DNA of 64,000 nt from an uncultured Hyphomicrobiales bacterium (GCA_903828145.1 CAIKKY010000007.1:186001-250000), one strand, 5' to 3'; shown: positions 8,618 to 17,963, numbered from the stretch's first letter. A program made the numbers and translations. Notes: a model not told the origin generated them from the sequence alone.

Positions 8618-9309
8618 CCAGCAAGCCCACCCCGCCCGCCGCCGATTCGGTAAAGCCGCAGCTCATCCGCATCGGGCTCGAAATCGGGCCGCTCATCATC
8701 TTCTTCCTCGCCACCACCTATGGCGAAGGGCTGCTCGACCGCTTTGCCGTGCTGAAAAGCCTGTTCGCCTCGCCCATCATTTTCGCCACGGCCCCCTTCA
8801 TGGTGGCCATGCTGGTCTCGCTGGTGATTTCCTGGGTGGTGTTCCGCCGCGTCGCCATCATGCCGCTCGTTACCGCCATCGTCGTGGTGATCTTCGGCTC
8901 GCTGACGCTGTATTTCCAGAATGGGCTGTTCATCAAGATCAAGCCGACCATCGTCAATTCGCTGTTCGGGTTGATGCTGCTGGGCGGGCTCGTGTTCCGG
9001 CAATCGCTCCTGAAATATGTCTTCGGCGAAGTCTACCACCTGAAGCCCGAAGGCTGGCGTGCCCTCACCATCCGCTGGGGCCTGTTCTTCTTCGTGCTGG
9101 CGCTGCTGAACGAAGTGGCCTGGCGCGGCGCGGGCGCGCTCTATGCCACGCCGGCCGAAGCCGACAAATTCTATGCAGCGTTCAAGATCTGGGGCGTGGT
9201 GCCGTTCACGCTCATCTTCTCGATGCTGCAACTGCCCCTGCTGCAAAAATACGCGCTCGACCCGGACGAGCCGGTGGAAGTCGTGCCGCCCATGGACCCG
9301 CTGCCCTAA
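8614..9309 (+). CDS. Intracellular septation protein A family (IspZ/YciB)
   Basis: A 231-residue inner-membrane protein with about five to six hydrophobic segments and the family signatures F-F-L-A-T-T-Y-G, T-L-Y-F-Q-N-G-L-F-I-K-I-K-P-T and N-E-V-A-W-R. Related proteins affect septation and envelope integrity, but the mechanism is unclear. It overlaps ftsY by 4 bases, the usual arrangement in Hyphomicrobiales. The C-terminus is acidic and proline-rich (D-P-D-E-P-V-E-V-V-P-P). Confidence 0.9.
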   Translation: MTSKPTPPAADSVKPQLIRIGLEIGPLIIFFLATTYGEGLLDRFAVLKSLFASPIIFATAPFMVAMLVSLVISWVVFRRVAIMPLVTAIVVVIFGSLTLYFQNGLFIKIKPTIVNSLFGLMLLGGLVFRQSLLKYVFGEVYHLKPEGWRALTIRWGLFFFVLALLNEVAWRGAGALYATPAEADKFYAAFKIWGVVPFTLIFSMLQLPLLQKYALDPDEPVEVVPPMDPLP

Positions 9310-9319
9310 AAGCTGAGGG

Positions 9320-9862
9320 TCAGGATTTCCGTTTGGCGGCGTCAATGGCGGGGAGCAGGTCTTTTTCAAGGCTCTCCGCGCTGATCGGGCCAACATGCTT
9401 GTAGGTGATCACGCCTTCAGCATTGACCACGAAGGTTTCCGGCACGCCGTACACGCCCCAATCAATTGAGACGCGATTGGCGGGGTCAGCCCCGATCCGA
9501 TCATAGGGGTTGCCGAGTTCGGCCAGGAACTTCACCGCGTTGTCGGCCTGATCGCGCTGGTTGATGCCAAACAGCCGCACACCGCTCGCCACTTTCAGCG
9601 CGCTGAGGAATGGGTGTTCCTCGCGGCAGGGCACGCACCAGCTCGCGAACACATTCACTACCGTCACGGCGCCCTTGAGTGCTGCGGTATCAAAGCCGGG
9701 CACGCCCGCGCCCTCCACAGCATCAAGCGTAAAACTGGGGGCGGGCTTGTTGATCATCACCGAGCGGATGAGGCTCGGATCGCGGTTCATGCTGAACGCA
9801 AAGATCGCCACCAGCGCGGCAAACACCACAAGCGGGGCAAGGATCAGGATCAGCCGTTTCAC
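9320..9862 (-). CDS. ccmG: Cytochrome c biogenesis thiol:disulfide interchange protein (CcmG/DsbE)
   Basis: A 180-residue membrane-anchored periplasmic thioredoxin with one N-terminal helix (about 4-24) and the active site W-C-V-P-C-R-E-E-H. It keeps apocytochrome c cysteines reduced for heme ligation. The GTG start overlaps the ccmD stop (GTGA), consistent with coupled translation in ccmA-B-C-D-G. The cis-Pro region (G-V-Y-G-V-P-E-T-F) is intact. Confidence 0.94.
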   Translation of the reverse strand: MKRLILILAPLVVFAALVAIFAFSMNRDPSLIRSVMINKPAPSFTLDAVEGAGVPGFDTAALKGAVTVVNVFASWCVPCREEHPFLSALKVASGVRLFGINQRDQADNAVKFLAELGNPYDRIGADPANRVSIDWGVYGVPETFVVNAEGVITYKHVGPISAESLEKDLLPAIDAAKRKS

Positions 9863-10032
9863 TTGCTATCGCTCTCCGAGCGGCGGCGGATGCCCGATGC
9901 CTCAAGCGCCCTGAGCCGCGCCTTCACCCGCCGGTCATCGACAATGACCCACACGATCAGCGCTGCGACCAGCACCAGGACCCCCAAGTACGAGCCGAAG
10001 ATGAAGCCGAAATGTTCGCCGGACAGGATCAC
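9859..10032 (-). CDS. ccmD: Heme exporter protein CcmD
   Basis: A 57-residue ORF between ccmC and ccmG. The protein begins with a V-I-L-S-G-E-H-F-G-F-I-F-G-S-Y-like segment (GTG start), has one membrane helix (Y-L-G-V-L-V-L-V-A-A-L-I-V-W), then a basic tail (D-D-R-R-V-K-A-R-L-R-A-L-E). This is the standard CcmD layout. CcmD holds heme-loaded CcmE to the CcmABC complex. Its GTG overlaps the ccmC TGA and its own TGA overlaps the ccmG GTG, so all three genes are linked by 2-3-base overlaps. Confidence 0.9.
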   Translation of the reverse strand: MILSGEHFGFIFGSYLGVLVLVAALIVWVIVDDRRVKARLRALEASGIRRRSESDSK

Positions 10033-10793
10033 GATGCCACCCCCTGCAAGGCCGCCTGGCGGCTGAGACTATCGGCCCGGCGGCGCAGGATTTCGGTGCG
10101 CATCCGCAGCACCTGCAACAGGCTGAACAGCAGCGTGAAGGCCAGCATCATGGTGAGGAGCGGAATGAGCAGCGGCAGCGGCATGCGCGGGCCATTGGCC
10201 GTAAACACACTGGCCGGCTGGTGCAGCGTGTTCCACCAATCGACCGAAAATTTGATGACCGGAATGTTGAGCGCACCCACCAGCGTTACAATCGCAATGA
10301 TGCGACCGGCGCGGAGCTGATCGTCAAAGGCGCGCCACAGCGCGATGATCCCGAGATAGATGAGCAGCAGCACCAGCGTGGAGGTCATACGGCCATCCCA
10401 CTCCCAATAGGTGCCCCAGGTCGGCCGTCCCCACAGCGAGCCGGTGAACAGCGCCAGCGCCGTAAACGTGGCCCCGAGCGGCGCGGCTGCCTTGTTGGCC
10501 ACATCGGCCAGCGGATGCCGCCACACCAGCGTACCGAAGGCCGAGAGAGCCATGACGGCATAGACAAACTGGCTGAGCCAGGCATTGGGCACATGCACAT
10601 ACATGACGCGCACCATATCGCCCATCTGGTAGTCGTCCGGCGAGTTCCAGAAAGCGAACCACAGGCCGACGGCAAAGGCCGCTACGGTCAGAAGAGCCAG
10701 CGGCCACACCAGGTAGCGCGACCAGGCGAGGAAATTGCCCGGATGCGCCAGAGAGCTGAACCAATTGGGCTTTTTGGCACTGACAGTCGTCAT
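10029..10793 (-). CDS. ccmC: Heme exporter protein CcmC
   Basis: A 254-residue membrane protein with six hydrophobic segments and the tryptophan-rich heme-handling motif W-G-T-Y-W-E-W-D between helices. It presents heme to CcmE. The ATG at 10793 (M-T-T-V-S-A-K-K-P) is chosen. The frame stays open 55 codons further upstream, but that stretch is basic, proline-rich and overlaps ccmB, so it is not coding. Downstream it overlaps ccmD. Confidence 0.94.
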   Translation of the reverse strand: MTTVSAKKPNWFSSLAHPGNFLAWSRYLVWPLALLTVAAFAVGLWFAFWNSPDDYQMGDMVRVMYVHVPNAWLSQFVYAVMALSAFGTLVWRHPLADVANKAAAPLGATFTALALFTGSLWGRPTWGTYWEWDGRMTSTLVLLLIYLGIIALWRAFDDQLRAGRIIAIVTLVGALNIPVIKFSVDWWNTLHQPASVFTANGPRMPLPLLIPLLTMMLAFTLLFSLLQVLRMRTEILRRRADSLSRQAALQGVAS

Positions 10794-10833
10794 GACAACA
10801 CTTCTCGCCTTTGTCTCTCGCCGCCCAGGTGGT

Positions 10834-11487
10834 CTATTCCCCCGATGCCCGCAAGGCAAGCGCGGCGGCAAAGGGCGACAGAACGGCCACAACCAGGCTG
10901 AGCGCAATGAGAAACAGTGTCGCGCCCCGGCCCGACATCGGGTCGGCCATGCCCACACCGAAGATGATAACGGGAATGGCGAGCGGCAGAATGAGGATCG
11001 GCGCCACCAGGCCGCCGCGCCGCAACCCCACCGTCACTGCCGCGCCAATACCGCCAAGTCCCACGAGCGCCGGGGTTCCCACCAGCATACCAAGCGCCGT
11101 CATCGCCAGTTGTGGGCCTTCCATCGACAGGAGCAGCGCGAGGATGGGCAGGGCCAGAAGCACCGGCACGGCCGTGACCAGCCAATGCGCAATGAGCTTG
11201 GCGGCCACAATGGCTTCGAGCGGCAGGACCGCATGCCGCATCAGCATCAGCGCGCCATCATCTTCATCGGCCCGGAACATCCGGTCGAGGCCCAGCAGCA
11301 TGGCGAGGAACGCGGCGATCCACACGATGCCCGGCGCGAGCCGCATCAGTTGCGGCCGGTCCGGCCCGATGGCGAAGGGCACGATGGCCCCGACCATGAT
11401 GAAAAACAGCACCAGCACCAGCGCTTCGCCCCCGGCGCGAAACGCGAGGCGCAATTCGCGGGCAATCAGGGTCCAGAACGCCGTCAT
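10834..11487 (-). CDS. ccmB: Heme exporter protein CcmB
   Basis: A 217-residue inner-membrane permease with six predicted helices (L-V-L-V-L-F-F-I-M-V-G-A-I-V, P-A-L-V-G-L-G-G-I-G-A-A and others). It partners with the CcmA ATPase to release heme-loaded CcmE. Its ATG overlaps the ccmA stop by 4 bases. The family M-T-A-F-W-T-L-I-A-R-E-L-R-L-A-F-R start supports the chosen ATG. Confidence 0.94.
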   Translation of the reverse strand: MTAFWTLIARELRLAFRAGGEALVLVLFFIMVGAIVPFAIGPDRPQLMRLAPGIVWIAAFLAMLLGLDRMFRADEDDGALMLMRHAVLPLEAIVAAKLIAHWLVTAVPVLLALPILALLLSMEGPQLAMTALGMLVGTPALVGLGGIGAAVTVGLRRGGLVAPILILPLAIPVIIFGVGMADPMSGRGATLFLIALSLVVAVLSPFAAALALRASGE

Positions 11488-12128
11488 GGCTTACCCCCAA
11501 GGGTAAGGGTGGATTGGCCTGACGGGTTGGCGAGCGGCAGATCATGGTGCGTGGCAATCACGGCGGCCCCGCCCTCGAGCCGGTGCTCATCAATCAGCGC
11601 GCCCAGCAAGGCTTCGCCCGCCGCATCGAGCGTGGCGCTCGGCTCATCGAGCAGCCACAGGGGGCGGTGCGACACGAGGAGGCGCGCCAGGCTCAGGCGT
11701 CGCGTCTGTCCCGAGGAGAGATAGCCGGTTTCGAGCCCCGCGAGCGATGCAATACCCACCCGCTCCAGCGCCGCCTCGAGCCCGAGACCCGGCCCACCAT
11801 ACAGCGCCTGCCAGAACGCGAGGTTCTCGCGCACCGTCAGCCGCGCCTTCAGCCCATGCTGGTAGGTAAGGAGGTGGAGACCCACCGCGTCCGCGCGCGT
11901 CACGCTGCCTGATTCGGCCCGGACAATTCCCGCCAAAGTCAGGAGCAGTGTGGATTTACCCGCGCCATTGGGCCCGCGCAGCAGCAGCACATCACCGGGG
12001 TTGAGGCTGAAGCCAATCGCTTGAAACAGCAGCCGTTCCCCGCGGCGGACCGAGAGGTCGCGGGCGCTCATCAACGGGGGGTGGGCCTTCGCACTGACGT
12101 TCATGGGTGCCATGCCTAAAGAACCCAT
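11484..12128 (-). CDS. ccmA: Heme exporter ATP-binding protein CcmA
   Basis: A 214-residue ABC ATPase with Walker A G-P-N-G-A-G-K-S-T, a degenerate signature Y-L-S-S-G-Q-T-R-R, Walker B L-W-L-L-D-E-P and the H-loop T-H-H-D. It powers the CcmAB complex in cytochrome c maturation. The start is uncertain: ATGs at 12128, 12113, 12104 and 12071 are in frame, and the conserved part begins at M-S-A-R-D-L. It is the first gene of the ccm operon and diverges from acnA over 139 bases. Confidence 0.93.
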   Translation of the reverse strand: MGSLGMAPMNVSAKAHPPLMSARDLSVRRGERLLFQAIGFSLNPGDVLLLRGPNGAGKSTLLLTLAGIVRAESGSVTRADAVGLHLLTYQHGLKARLTVRENLAFWQALYGGPGLGLEAALERVGIASLAGLETGYLSSGQTRRLSLARLLVSHRPLWLLDEPSATLDAAGEALLGALIDEHRLEGGAAVIATHHDLPLANPSGQSTLTLGGKP

Positions 12129-12175
12129 ATCCGCACTGGCAAGCAGGAAAATGATTCTCTATAAGCCTCGCTGAT

Positions 12176-12193
12176 AATGAACCTAAGTTCATT
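12176..12193. promoter_or_regulatory. Perfect palindrome between ccmA and acnA, candidate operator
   Basis: AATGAAC at 12176-12182 and GTTCATT at 12187-12193 form a perfect 7-bp inverted repeat around CTAA. It lies in the divergent spacer, 48 bases from the longest ccmA start and 75 from acnA. A TGA...TCA core of this kind loosely recalls the IRO box bound by RirA in rhizobia (TGA-N9-TCA), but here the spacer is 8. Either flanking gene could be its target. Confidence 0.4.
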
Positions 12194-12267
12194 CACTACC
12201 CCGCCCGCGCGGGCCAGGCGGTTTCGCGTGTGGGGAGTGCCGTGCAACCACAGCGCGCGAAGGCAAC

Positions 12268-14955
12268 ATGACCTCGAAATCCCTCGACAGCTTCAAGTCC
12301 CGCACCACACTCAAGGTCGGGGACAAGACCTACAGCTATTTCTCCATTCCGCTGGCGGAAAAGAACGGGCTCCCGGGGGTCTCAACGCTCCCGCACTCGA
12401 TGAAAGTCGTGCTCGAAAATCTGCTGCGTTTTGAAGACGGCATCACCGTCACCAAGGACGATATCATTGCCGTGGCGAGCTGGCTGAAGACCCGCATGTC
12501 CGAGCACGAGATCTCCTATCGTCCGGCCCGTGTGCTGATGCAGGATTTTACCGGCGTTCCCGCCGTGGTCGATCTCGCCGCCATGCGCGATGCAACCGCC
12601 AAGCTCGGCGCCGATCCGCAGAAGATCAACCCGCTGGTGCCTGTCGATCTCGTCATCGATCACTCGGTGATGGTCGATAATTTCGGCACGCCGCTGGCCT
12701 TCAACCAGAACGTCGATCTTGAATATGAGCGCAATGGCGAACGCTACGAGTTCCTGCGCTGGGGCCAGAAAGCCTTCGACAACTTCCGCGTGGTGCCGCC
12801 CGGCACCGGCATTTGCCACCAGGTGAACCTCGAATATCTGGCCCAGACCGTCTGGACCCGGACCGATGAGGTAACGGGCGAAGAATACGCCTATCCCGAT
12901 ACGCTGGTCGGCACCGACAGCCACACCACCATGGTCAACGGCATGGCCGTGCTGGGCTGGGGCGTCGGCGGTATCGAGGCCGAAGCGGCAATGCTCGGTC
13001 AGCCCATCACCATGCTCATCCCCGAAGTGATCGGCTTCAAGCTGACGGGCCGCATCAACGAGGGCATCACCGCCACCGATCTGGTGCTCACCGTCACCGA
13101 AATGCTGCGCAAGAAGGGCGTTGTCGGCAAGTTCGTCGAATTCTACGGCCCCGGCCTCGACTACCTCAGCCTTGAGGATCAGGCGACCATCGCCAACATG
13201 GCGCCGGAATATGGCGCGACCTGCGGCTTCTTCCCGGTTGATACCGACACGCTCACCTACCTGAAAACCTCGGGTCGTGATCCGGCGCGCGTGGCGCTGG
13301 TTGAAGCCTATGCCAAGGCCCAGGGCATGTTCCGGCAGACCCAATCGGCCGATCCAGTGTTCACCGACACGCTGGAACTCGACCTCTCTACCGTCGTGCC
13401 GTCGCTTTCGGGCCCCAAGCGCCCGCAGGATCGTGTGGCGCTGTCCGATGCCGCGCCCAAATTCGCCGATGCGCTGAAAGACATTGCGGCCGGCAAGCCG
13501 CGCGGCACGACCTTCCCGGTCAAGGGCGAGGAGTTTGCGCTGTCCGATGGCCATGTGGTCATCGCGGCCATCACCTCGTGCACCAACACCTCCAACCCCA
13601 ATGTGCTGATTGCGGCGGGGCTTCTCGCCCGCAAGGCCCTGGAAAAGGGTCTCACCACCAAGCCGTGGGTCAAGACCTCGCTTGCGCCCGGCTCGCAGGT
13701 TGTGACCGACTATCTCAATGCCGCCAATCTCCAGGCCGATCTCGATGCGCTCGGGTTCAACCTCGTGGGCTATGGCTGCACCACCTGTATCGGCAATTCG
13801 GGTCCGCTGCCCGAAGCGATCTCCGAAAGCATCAACACCAATGATCTGGTGGTGGCGTCGGTCCTGTCGGGCAACCGCAATTTCGAAGGCCGCGTGAACC
13901 CCGACGTGCGGGCGAACTACCTCGCGTCCCCGCCGCTGGTCGTCGCCTATGCGCTTGCCGGCACCATGCACCTCAACCTGACCACCCAGCCACTCGGCAC
14001 GGGCAAGGATGGCAAACCGGTGTTCCTCAAGGACATCTGGCCGACCAACAAGGAAATCGCCGACGTGGTGCGCAATGTCATCACGCCCAAGATGTTCCTC
14101 GGTCGCTATTCCGATGTGTTCAAGGGTGACCGGCATTGGCAGGGCATCGCCGTCGATGGCGGCGAGACCTACCGCTGGAACACCAGCTCGACCTATGTGC
14201 AGAACCCGCCCTATTTCGACGGTCTCAGCATGACCCCCTCGCCGGTGACCGACATTGTGGACGCGCGCGTGCTCGGGCTGTTCCTCGATTCGATCACCAC
14301 CGACCACATTTCGCCGGCCGGGTCGTTCAAGGCGGGAACGCCCGCAGGCAAGTACCTGATCGAACGGCAGGTTGCGCCCAAGGATTTCAACTCCTACGGC
14401 GCCCGTCGCGGCAGCCATGACGTGATGATGCGCGGCACCTTTGCCAACATCCGCATCAAGAACCAGATGGTGCCGGGCGTCGAAGGCGGCTTCACCAAAG
14501 GCCCGTCGGGCGAGGTGATGCCGATCTATGACGCCGCCATGGCCTACGCCAAGTCGTCGACCCCGCTCATCGTCTTCGCGGGCAAGGAATATGGCACGGG
14601 GTCGTCGCGCGATTGGGCCGCCAAGGGCACGCGCCTCCTCGGCGTCCGCGCCGTGATCGCGCAGAGCTTCGAGCGCATTCACCGCTCGAACCTGATCGGC
14701 ATGGGCGTGCTGCCGCTGCAGTTTGCCGAGGGCGAAAGCTGGCAGACTCTGGGCCTCGATGGCACCGAAAGCGTGTCGATCGAAGGGCTCACCACCCTGT
14801 CGCCGCGCTCCACCGTGACCGTGAAGGTCGTGCGGGCCGATGGCCGCGTGCATGAAATCAGCACCCGTTGCCGTATCGATACGATCAACGAGCTGGATTA
14901 CTACCGCCACGGCGGCATCCTGCAGTACGTGCTGCGCAACCTCGTCGCAGCCTGA
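12268..14955 (+). CDS. acnA: Aconitate hydratase A
   Basis: An 895-residue TCA-cycle enzyme interconverting citrate and isocitrate with a 4Fe-4S cluster. The cluster cysteines are C438 (T-S-C-T-N-T-S) and C504/C507 ([10 protein letters not shown]), matching the AcnA/IRP1 type. The swivel domain holds the [10 protein letters not shown] loop. The length is normal for this class. It is transcribed alone, ahead of a clear terminator. The Fe-S cluster makes iron regulation plausible, and a palindrome lies in the upstream spacer. Confidence 0.98.
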   Translation: MTSKSLDSFKSRTTLKVGDKTYSYFSIPLAEKNGLPGVSTLPHSMKVVLENLLRFEDGITVTKDDIIAVASWLKTRMSEHEISYRPARVLMQDFTGVPAVVDLAAMRDATAKLGADPQKINPLVPVDLVIDHSVMVDNFGTPLAFNQNVDLEYERNGERYEFLRWGQKAFDNFRVVPPGTGICHQVNLEYLAQTVWTRTDEVTGEEYAYPDTLVGTDSHTTMVNGMAVLGWGVGGIEAEAAMLGQPITMLIPEVIGFKLTGRINEGITATDLVLTVTEMLRKKGVVGKFVEFYGPGLDYLSLEDQATIANMAPEYGATCGFFPVDTDTLTYLKTSGRDPARVALVEAYAKAQGMFRQTQSADPVFTDTLELDLSTVVPSLSGPKRPQDRVALSDAAPKFADALKDIAAGKPRGTTFPVKGEEFALSDGHVVIAAITSCTNTSNPNVLIAAGLLARKALEKGLTTKPWVKTSLAPGSQVVTDYLNAANLQADLDALGFNLVGYGCTTCIGNSGPLPEAISESINTNDLVVASVLSGNRNFEGRVNPDVRANYLASPPLVVAYALAGTMHLNLTTQPLGTGKDGKPVFLKDIWPTNKEIADVVRNVITPKMFLGRYSDVFKGDRHWQGIAVDGGETYRWNTSSTYVQNPPYFDGLSMTPSPVTDIVDARVLGLFLDSITTDHISPAGSFKAGTPAGKYLIERQVAPKDFNSYGARRGSHDVMMRGTFANIRIKNQMVPGVEGGFTKGPSGEVMPIYDAAMAYAKSSTPLIVFAGKEYGTGSSRDWAAKGTRLLGVRAVIAQSFERIHRSNLIGMGVLPLQFAEGESWQTLGLDGTESVSIEGLTTLSPRSTVTVKVVRADGRVHEISTRCRIDTINELDYYRHGGILQYVLRNLVAA

Positions 14956-14975
14956 TCGCCAGCGATCTGAATCAG

Positions 14976-15001
14976 GGGCCGGGGGAAACTCCGGCCCTTT
15001 T
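14976..15001 (+). terminator. Intrinsic terminator of acnA
   Basis: GGGCCGG (14976-14982) pairs perfectly with CCGGCCC (14991-14997) around an 8-base loop and is followed by TTTT, then CATTT. It lies 20 bases after the acnA stop. Confidence 0.85.
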
Positions 15002-15129
15002 CATTTGCACCAGCCGGCAATCCGCCTCTAGAGTGGCTGATCTCAATTTTGGACATGCGGCACCAAGGCCGGGCTTATCGCGCTGATTTGACTCCGGTCC
15101 CCGGTCGCCGCCTGCTAGAAGCCTTACTC

Positions 15130-15855
15130 ATGCTCTCACGTGTCCTTTCCGGTTTCATCGCCCTGACGCTCGCCCTTGCGGCCCCCGTGGCTGCCGCGGA
15201 GATCAAGCTCGCGCCCCGCGCCGTTGTTGAACTCTTCACCTCCGAAGGCTGCTCATCCTGCCAGAAGGCCAATGCCCTGTTGGCGACGCTGGCGGACCGG
15301 GCCGATATTGTCGCGCTGGCGTGGCACGTAGACTATTGGGACTATCTGGGCTGGCCCGATAGTTTCGGGCGACCCGAAAATACCGCGCGCCAAAGGGCCT
15401 ATGCGACAAGCTGGGGCTCCTCACGGCTCTTCACTCCGCAGATGATCGTCAACGGGGCTACTGCCTTCGTCGGCGGCCAGGCCGAATCGGCTGAGACCGC
15501 GCTGCAGGCAGCCAATCTCCCGGTTGCGGTTCTTCTCGTTGCTGAGGACGGTCGGCTGGACATTGATATTCCACCCGCCAGCGCGACCTCGGCCACCATC
15601 TGGCTGGTGAGCTTCATTGATCGCGTCGATGCCGCGATGCCGCGCGGGCAGAACCCGGACCAGACCCTCACCTACGCACAGATCGTCACCGGCCAGCAGC
15701 TGCTGGGCATGTGGCAACCAGAGGCCGGTGCGCGCCTCAGCCTGCCGCTCGATGAAGTGCTTGATGGAAGGTCTAATGGCGTCGCCATTCTGGTGCAGGC
15801 CGACCGCAACGGGCTGCCCGGCCCCATCCTCGGGGCCGCTACCTTTACCCGCTGA
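15130..15855 (+). CDS. DUF1223 secreted thioredoxin-like protein
   Basis: A 241-residue protein of the DUF1223 family with a signal peptide (M-L-S-R-V-L-S-G-F-I-A-L-T-L-A-L-A-A-P-V-A-A-A). A mature thioredoxin-like fold follows, with a C-S-S-C pair (C41, C44) in L-F-T-S-E-G-C-S-S-C. Other family features are W-H-V-D-Y-W-D-Y-L-G-W and F-T-P-Q-M-I-V-N-G. The function is not established; a periplasmic redox role is inferred from the CxxC. The ATG at 15130 is preferred because it places the signal peptide first; the open frame begins 27 codons earlier. Confidence 0.85.
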   Translation: MLSRVLSGFIALTLALAAPVAAAEIKLAPRAVVELFTSEGCSSCQKANALLATLADRADIVALAWHVDYWDYLGWPDSFGRPENTARQRAYATSWGSSRLFTPQMIVNGATAFVGGQAESAETALQAANLPVAVLLVAEDGRLDIDIPPASATSATIWLVSFIDRVDAAMPRGQNPDQTLTYAQIVTGQQLLGMWQPEAGARLSLPLDEVLDGRSNGVAILVQADRNGLPGPILGAATFTR

Positions 15856-15921
15856 CCGTCCGCCCCCAGAAAAACTCCCGCAAGCGGGGGCGCTGGCGGG
15901 AGCAAGGCTCTGACTAAAGGG

Positions 15922-15975
15922 CGGTCGGTGCCCGGATGTCGTGATTGGGGGCTCGATTGACCCGGTCACCGACCG
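15922..15975. repeat. Nine-base inverted repeat in the DUF1223-DUF2794 spacer
   Basis: CGGTCGGTG at 15922-15930 is exactly complementary to CACCGACCG at 15967-15975, with 36 bases between. Another short hairpin-like repeat (CGCCCCC...GGGGGCG near 15866-15890) lies just after the DUF1223 stop. Neither has a U-run. A terminator or protein-binding site is possible, but the sequence shows only the symmetry. Confidence 0.35.
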
Positions 15976-16111
15976 TTGGAGGCAATGCTCACTGTCTACC
16001 GGCCGAGTCTGGCGTGATGGTGGACAGATTGTGACAAAACCGGGGTATTTTGACCCGGCTGGACAAGTTCAACGTTCCTCACCAAGATGACACCCGGATG
16101 ACAGGGAGAGC

Positions 16112-16486
16112 GTGGTGAACGACCAGCCAAGCACTGAGCCAGGCCGACTGATCGATTTCGCCTCCGGCCTTGGCCGCATCCCGGCTCGCTCGAGCCCGGC
16201 CGTCAGCTTTGACCGCAAGGAATTATCGGCAATTCTCAATGTCTATGGCCGCAAGGTCGCGAGCGGGGAATGGCGCGATTACGCCATCGATTTCCTGCGC
16301 GAGCGGGCGCTGTTCTCCATCTACAAGCGCGCATCCGAGCGCCCGGTCTATGTCGTCGAGAAAAACCCCAAGCTCCGCAACCGGCAGGGGCAATACATGG
16401 TGCTGACGCAGGAGGGTCGCGTGCTGAAGCGCGGCCACGACCTCGAGACCGTATTGCGCGTGCTCGACCTGGCGGTGGTCAAGTAG
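16112..16486 (+). CDS. DUF2794 domain protein
   Basis: A 124-residue cytosolic protein matching the alphaproteobacterial DUF2794 family: V-S-F-D-R-K-E-L-S-A-I-L-N-V-Y-G-R-K-V-A, G-E-W-R-D-Y-A-I-D and R-P-V-Y-V-V-E-K-N-P-K-L-R. No catalytic motif is visible and the family function is unknown. The start is GTG at 16112 or 16115, behind an AGGGAGAG ribosome-binding site. The 3' end overlaps the convergent GNAT gene by 8 bases. Confidence 0.85.
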   Translation: MVNDQPSTEPGRLIDFASGLGRIPARSSPAVSFDRKELSAILNVYGRKVASGEWRDYAIDFLRERALFSIYKRASERPVYVVEKNPKLRNRQGQYMVLTQEGRVLKRGHDLETVLRVLDLAVVK

Positions 16487-16991
16487 CCGGGGCCAACGTC
16501 CGCTGCATATAGACCACATCGAGCCAGCGCTCGAATTTATAGCCCACCGCGCTCAGGCGGCCCGCGTGGGCAAAGCCCAGTTTTTCATGCAGGCTGATCG
16601 AGGCCGCGCTTTCGCCGGTGATGACGCCAATCATCTGGCGGAAACCCAGCGCACCTGCCTGGTAGATCACGTCAATCAGCATGGCTTTGCCGATGCCCTG
16701 GCCTACCGCTTCAGGGGCAACATAAACCGAATCCTCGCAGGCAAAGCGCCACCCGGCGCGCGGCCGATAGAACGAGGCATAGCTGTAGCCCAGCACCTGC
16801 CCATCGGGACCTTCGGCGATGACAATCGGGTGCCCGAGCGATTTGAGATGCGCGAACTTTTCGCCCATCGCCGCCTCGCCGCCGAATTCGGTGTCGAACG
16901 TAGCGGTCGAATGCGCGACATAATGGGCATAGATCGCGGCTATGCCGGCCACATCGGACCACTGGAAGGGCCGCAGTGCATAGGTGGACAT
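16479..16991 (-). CDS. GNAT N-acetyltransferase, phosphinothricin acetyltransferase-like
   Basis: A 170-residue GNAT protein with the acyl-CoA-binding motif (V-A-P-E-A-V-G-Q-G-I-G-K-A-M-L). Its overall order resembles the Pat/Bar subgroup: W-S-D-V-A-G-I-A-A-I-Y-A-H-Y-V near the start, and S-I-S-L-H-E-K-L-G-F and R-W-L-D-V-V-Y-M-Q near the end. Members of this subgroup acetylate amino-acid-like substrates such as methionine derivatives; the substrate here is unknown. It follows the BI-1 gene on the same strand after a strong hairpin. Confidence 0.85.
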   Translation of the reverse strand: MSTYALRPFQWSDVAGIAAIYAHYVAHSTATFDTEFGGEAAMGEKFAHLKSLGHPIVIAEGPDGQVLGYSYASFYRPRAGWRFACEDSVYVAPEAVGQGIGKAMLIDVIYQAGALGFRQMIGVITGESAASISLHEKLGFAHAGRLSAVGYKFERWLDVVYMQRTLAPAT

Positions 16992-17011
16992 CGGGGTTCC
17001 TCAAAAGCCGA

Positions 17012-17041
17012 GGGCCGCAACCTAGCTAAAGGTTGCGGCCC
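17012..17041 (-). terminator. Perfect 12-bp hairpin after the BI-1 gene, probable terminator
   Basis: Bases 17012-17023 and 17030-17041 are perfectly complementary over 12 bp with a 6-base loop. It lies 26 bases downstream of the BI-1 stop and before the GNAT start, both on the minus strand. Only a short CTTTTG follows on the minus strand, so termination is likely but not certain. Confidence 0.6.
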
Positions 17042-17067
17042 CCGAAAGCCCACAAGCGTGAGGCAGA

Positions 17068-17802
17068 TTATTCGCGGTTGCCGAACAGCCGCAGCATCAT
17101 CATGAACAGGTTGATGAAATCGAGGTACAGGTTCAGCGCGCCCATGATGGCACCCTTGGCCAGCACATCGGCACCGAAGCTCGCCGAGTAGCTTTCCTTG
17201 ATCTTCTGCGTGTCATAGGCGGTCAGACCGGTGAAGATCAGCACGCCGAGGATCGAGATCGCAAATTCCAGCGCCGAGGAGGCGAGGAAAATGTTCACGA
17301 TCGACGCGATGATGATGCCGAACAGCCCCATCACAAGGAAGTTGCCCATGCCGGTCAGGTCGCGCTTGGTGGTGTAGCCATAAAGGCTCATCGACCCGAA
17401 CGTGGCCGCCGAGATGAAGAACACCTTGGCAATCGACGCATCGGTATAGGCCGAGAAGATGGAGCTCAGCGACAGGCCCATGACGGCCGCGAAAGCCCAG
17501 AACAGGCCCTGCGCCGCCGTGACGCTGAGTTTCTGGATGCCGAAGCTCAGCACCATCACAAACCCGAGCGGGGCGAGCGCGATCACCCACATCAGCGGGC
17601 TGCCATAAACCAGGGCGAAATTGGCTTCGCTTGCACTCGCCCACTGGTTGAAGAAGTAAGCCACAAAGCCAGTCACTACGAGGCCGAGGCCCATGTAGTT
17701 GTACACGCGCAGCATGTAGCTGCGCAGCCCCTGGTCGATGGCTGCGGCGGTTCCGGCCCGCGCAGCGGCGATAGTCGGTCTGTCGAATTCAGCCATGGTC
17801 AT
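17068..17802 (-). CDS. Bax inhibitor-1/YccA family membrane protein
   Basis: A 244-residue protein with seven hydrophobic segments and the BI-1 family features: G-L-V-V-T-G-F-V-A-Y-F, F-I-S-A-A-T-F-G-S-M-S-L-Y-G-Y-T-T-K-R-D-L and the final Y-D-T-Q-K-I-K-E-S-Y...A-L-N-L-Y-L-D-F-I-N-L-F. Family members are pH-sensitive calcium-leak channels or interact with FtsH. The physiological role here is not known. It has its own upstream spacer shared with thpR. Confidence 0.9.
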   Translation of the reverse strand: MTMAEFDRPTIAAARAGTAAAIDQGLRSYMLRVYNYMGLGLVVTGFVAYFFNQWASASEANFALVYGSPLMWVIALAPLGFVMVLSFGIQKLSVTAAQGLFWAFAAVMGLSLSSIFSAYTDASIAKVFFISAATFGSMSLYGYTTKRDLTGMGNFLVMGLFGIIIASIVNIFLASSALEFAISILGVLIFTGLTAYDTQKIKESYSASFGADVLAKGAIMGALNLYLDFINLFMMMLRLFGNRE

Positions 17803-17963
17803 AATCCCCTTGGTCGGTATGGCGCTGAAAGGCAGGTGAAACTTACCCGTCCTTTTGCGGAGAAATATGGCTAGCCTTGCTGCCGATTACAAGGTGCAGG
17901 GCGGGCACCGTAACCAAATAGCCGATTGTGCGTTATCGGCCACGGCGATGGGCCGGTGTCTTG

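Noticed and set aside
10794-10958. N-terminal extension of ccmC beginning M-W-A-W-P-T-R, similar to a frame at 40001
   Set aside because: The two DNA sequences differ and the extension overlaps ccmB. The shared peptide is coincidence of frame.
12382-14910. 842-codon open frame antisense to acnA
   Set aside because: High GC removes stop codons on the opposite strand. The protein is His/Arg-rich with no recognisable domain, and acnA is intact in the other direction.
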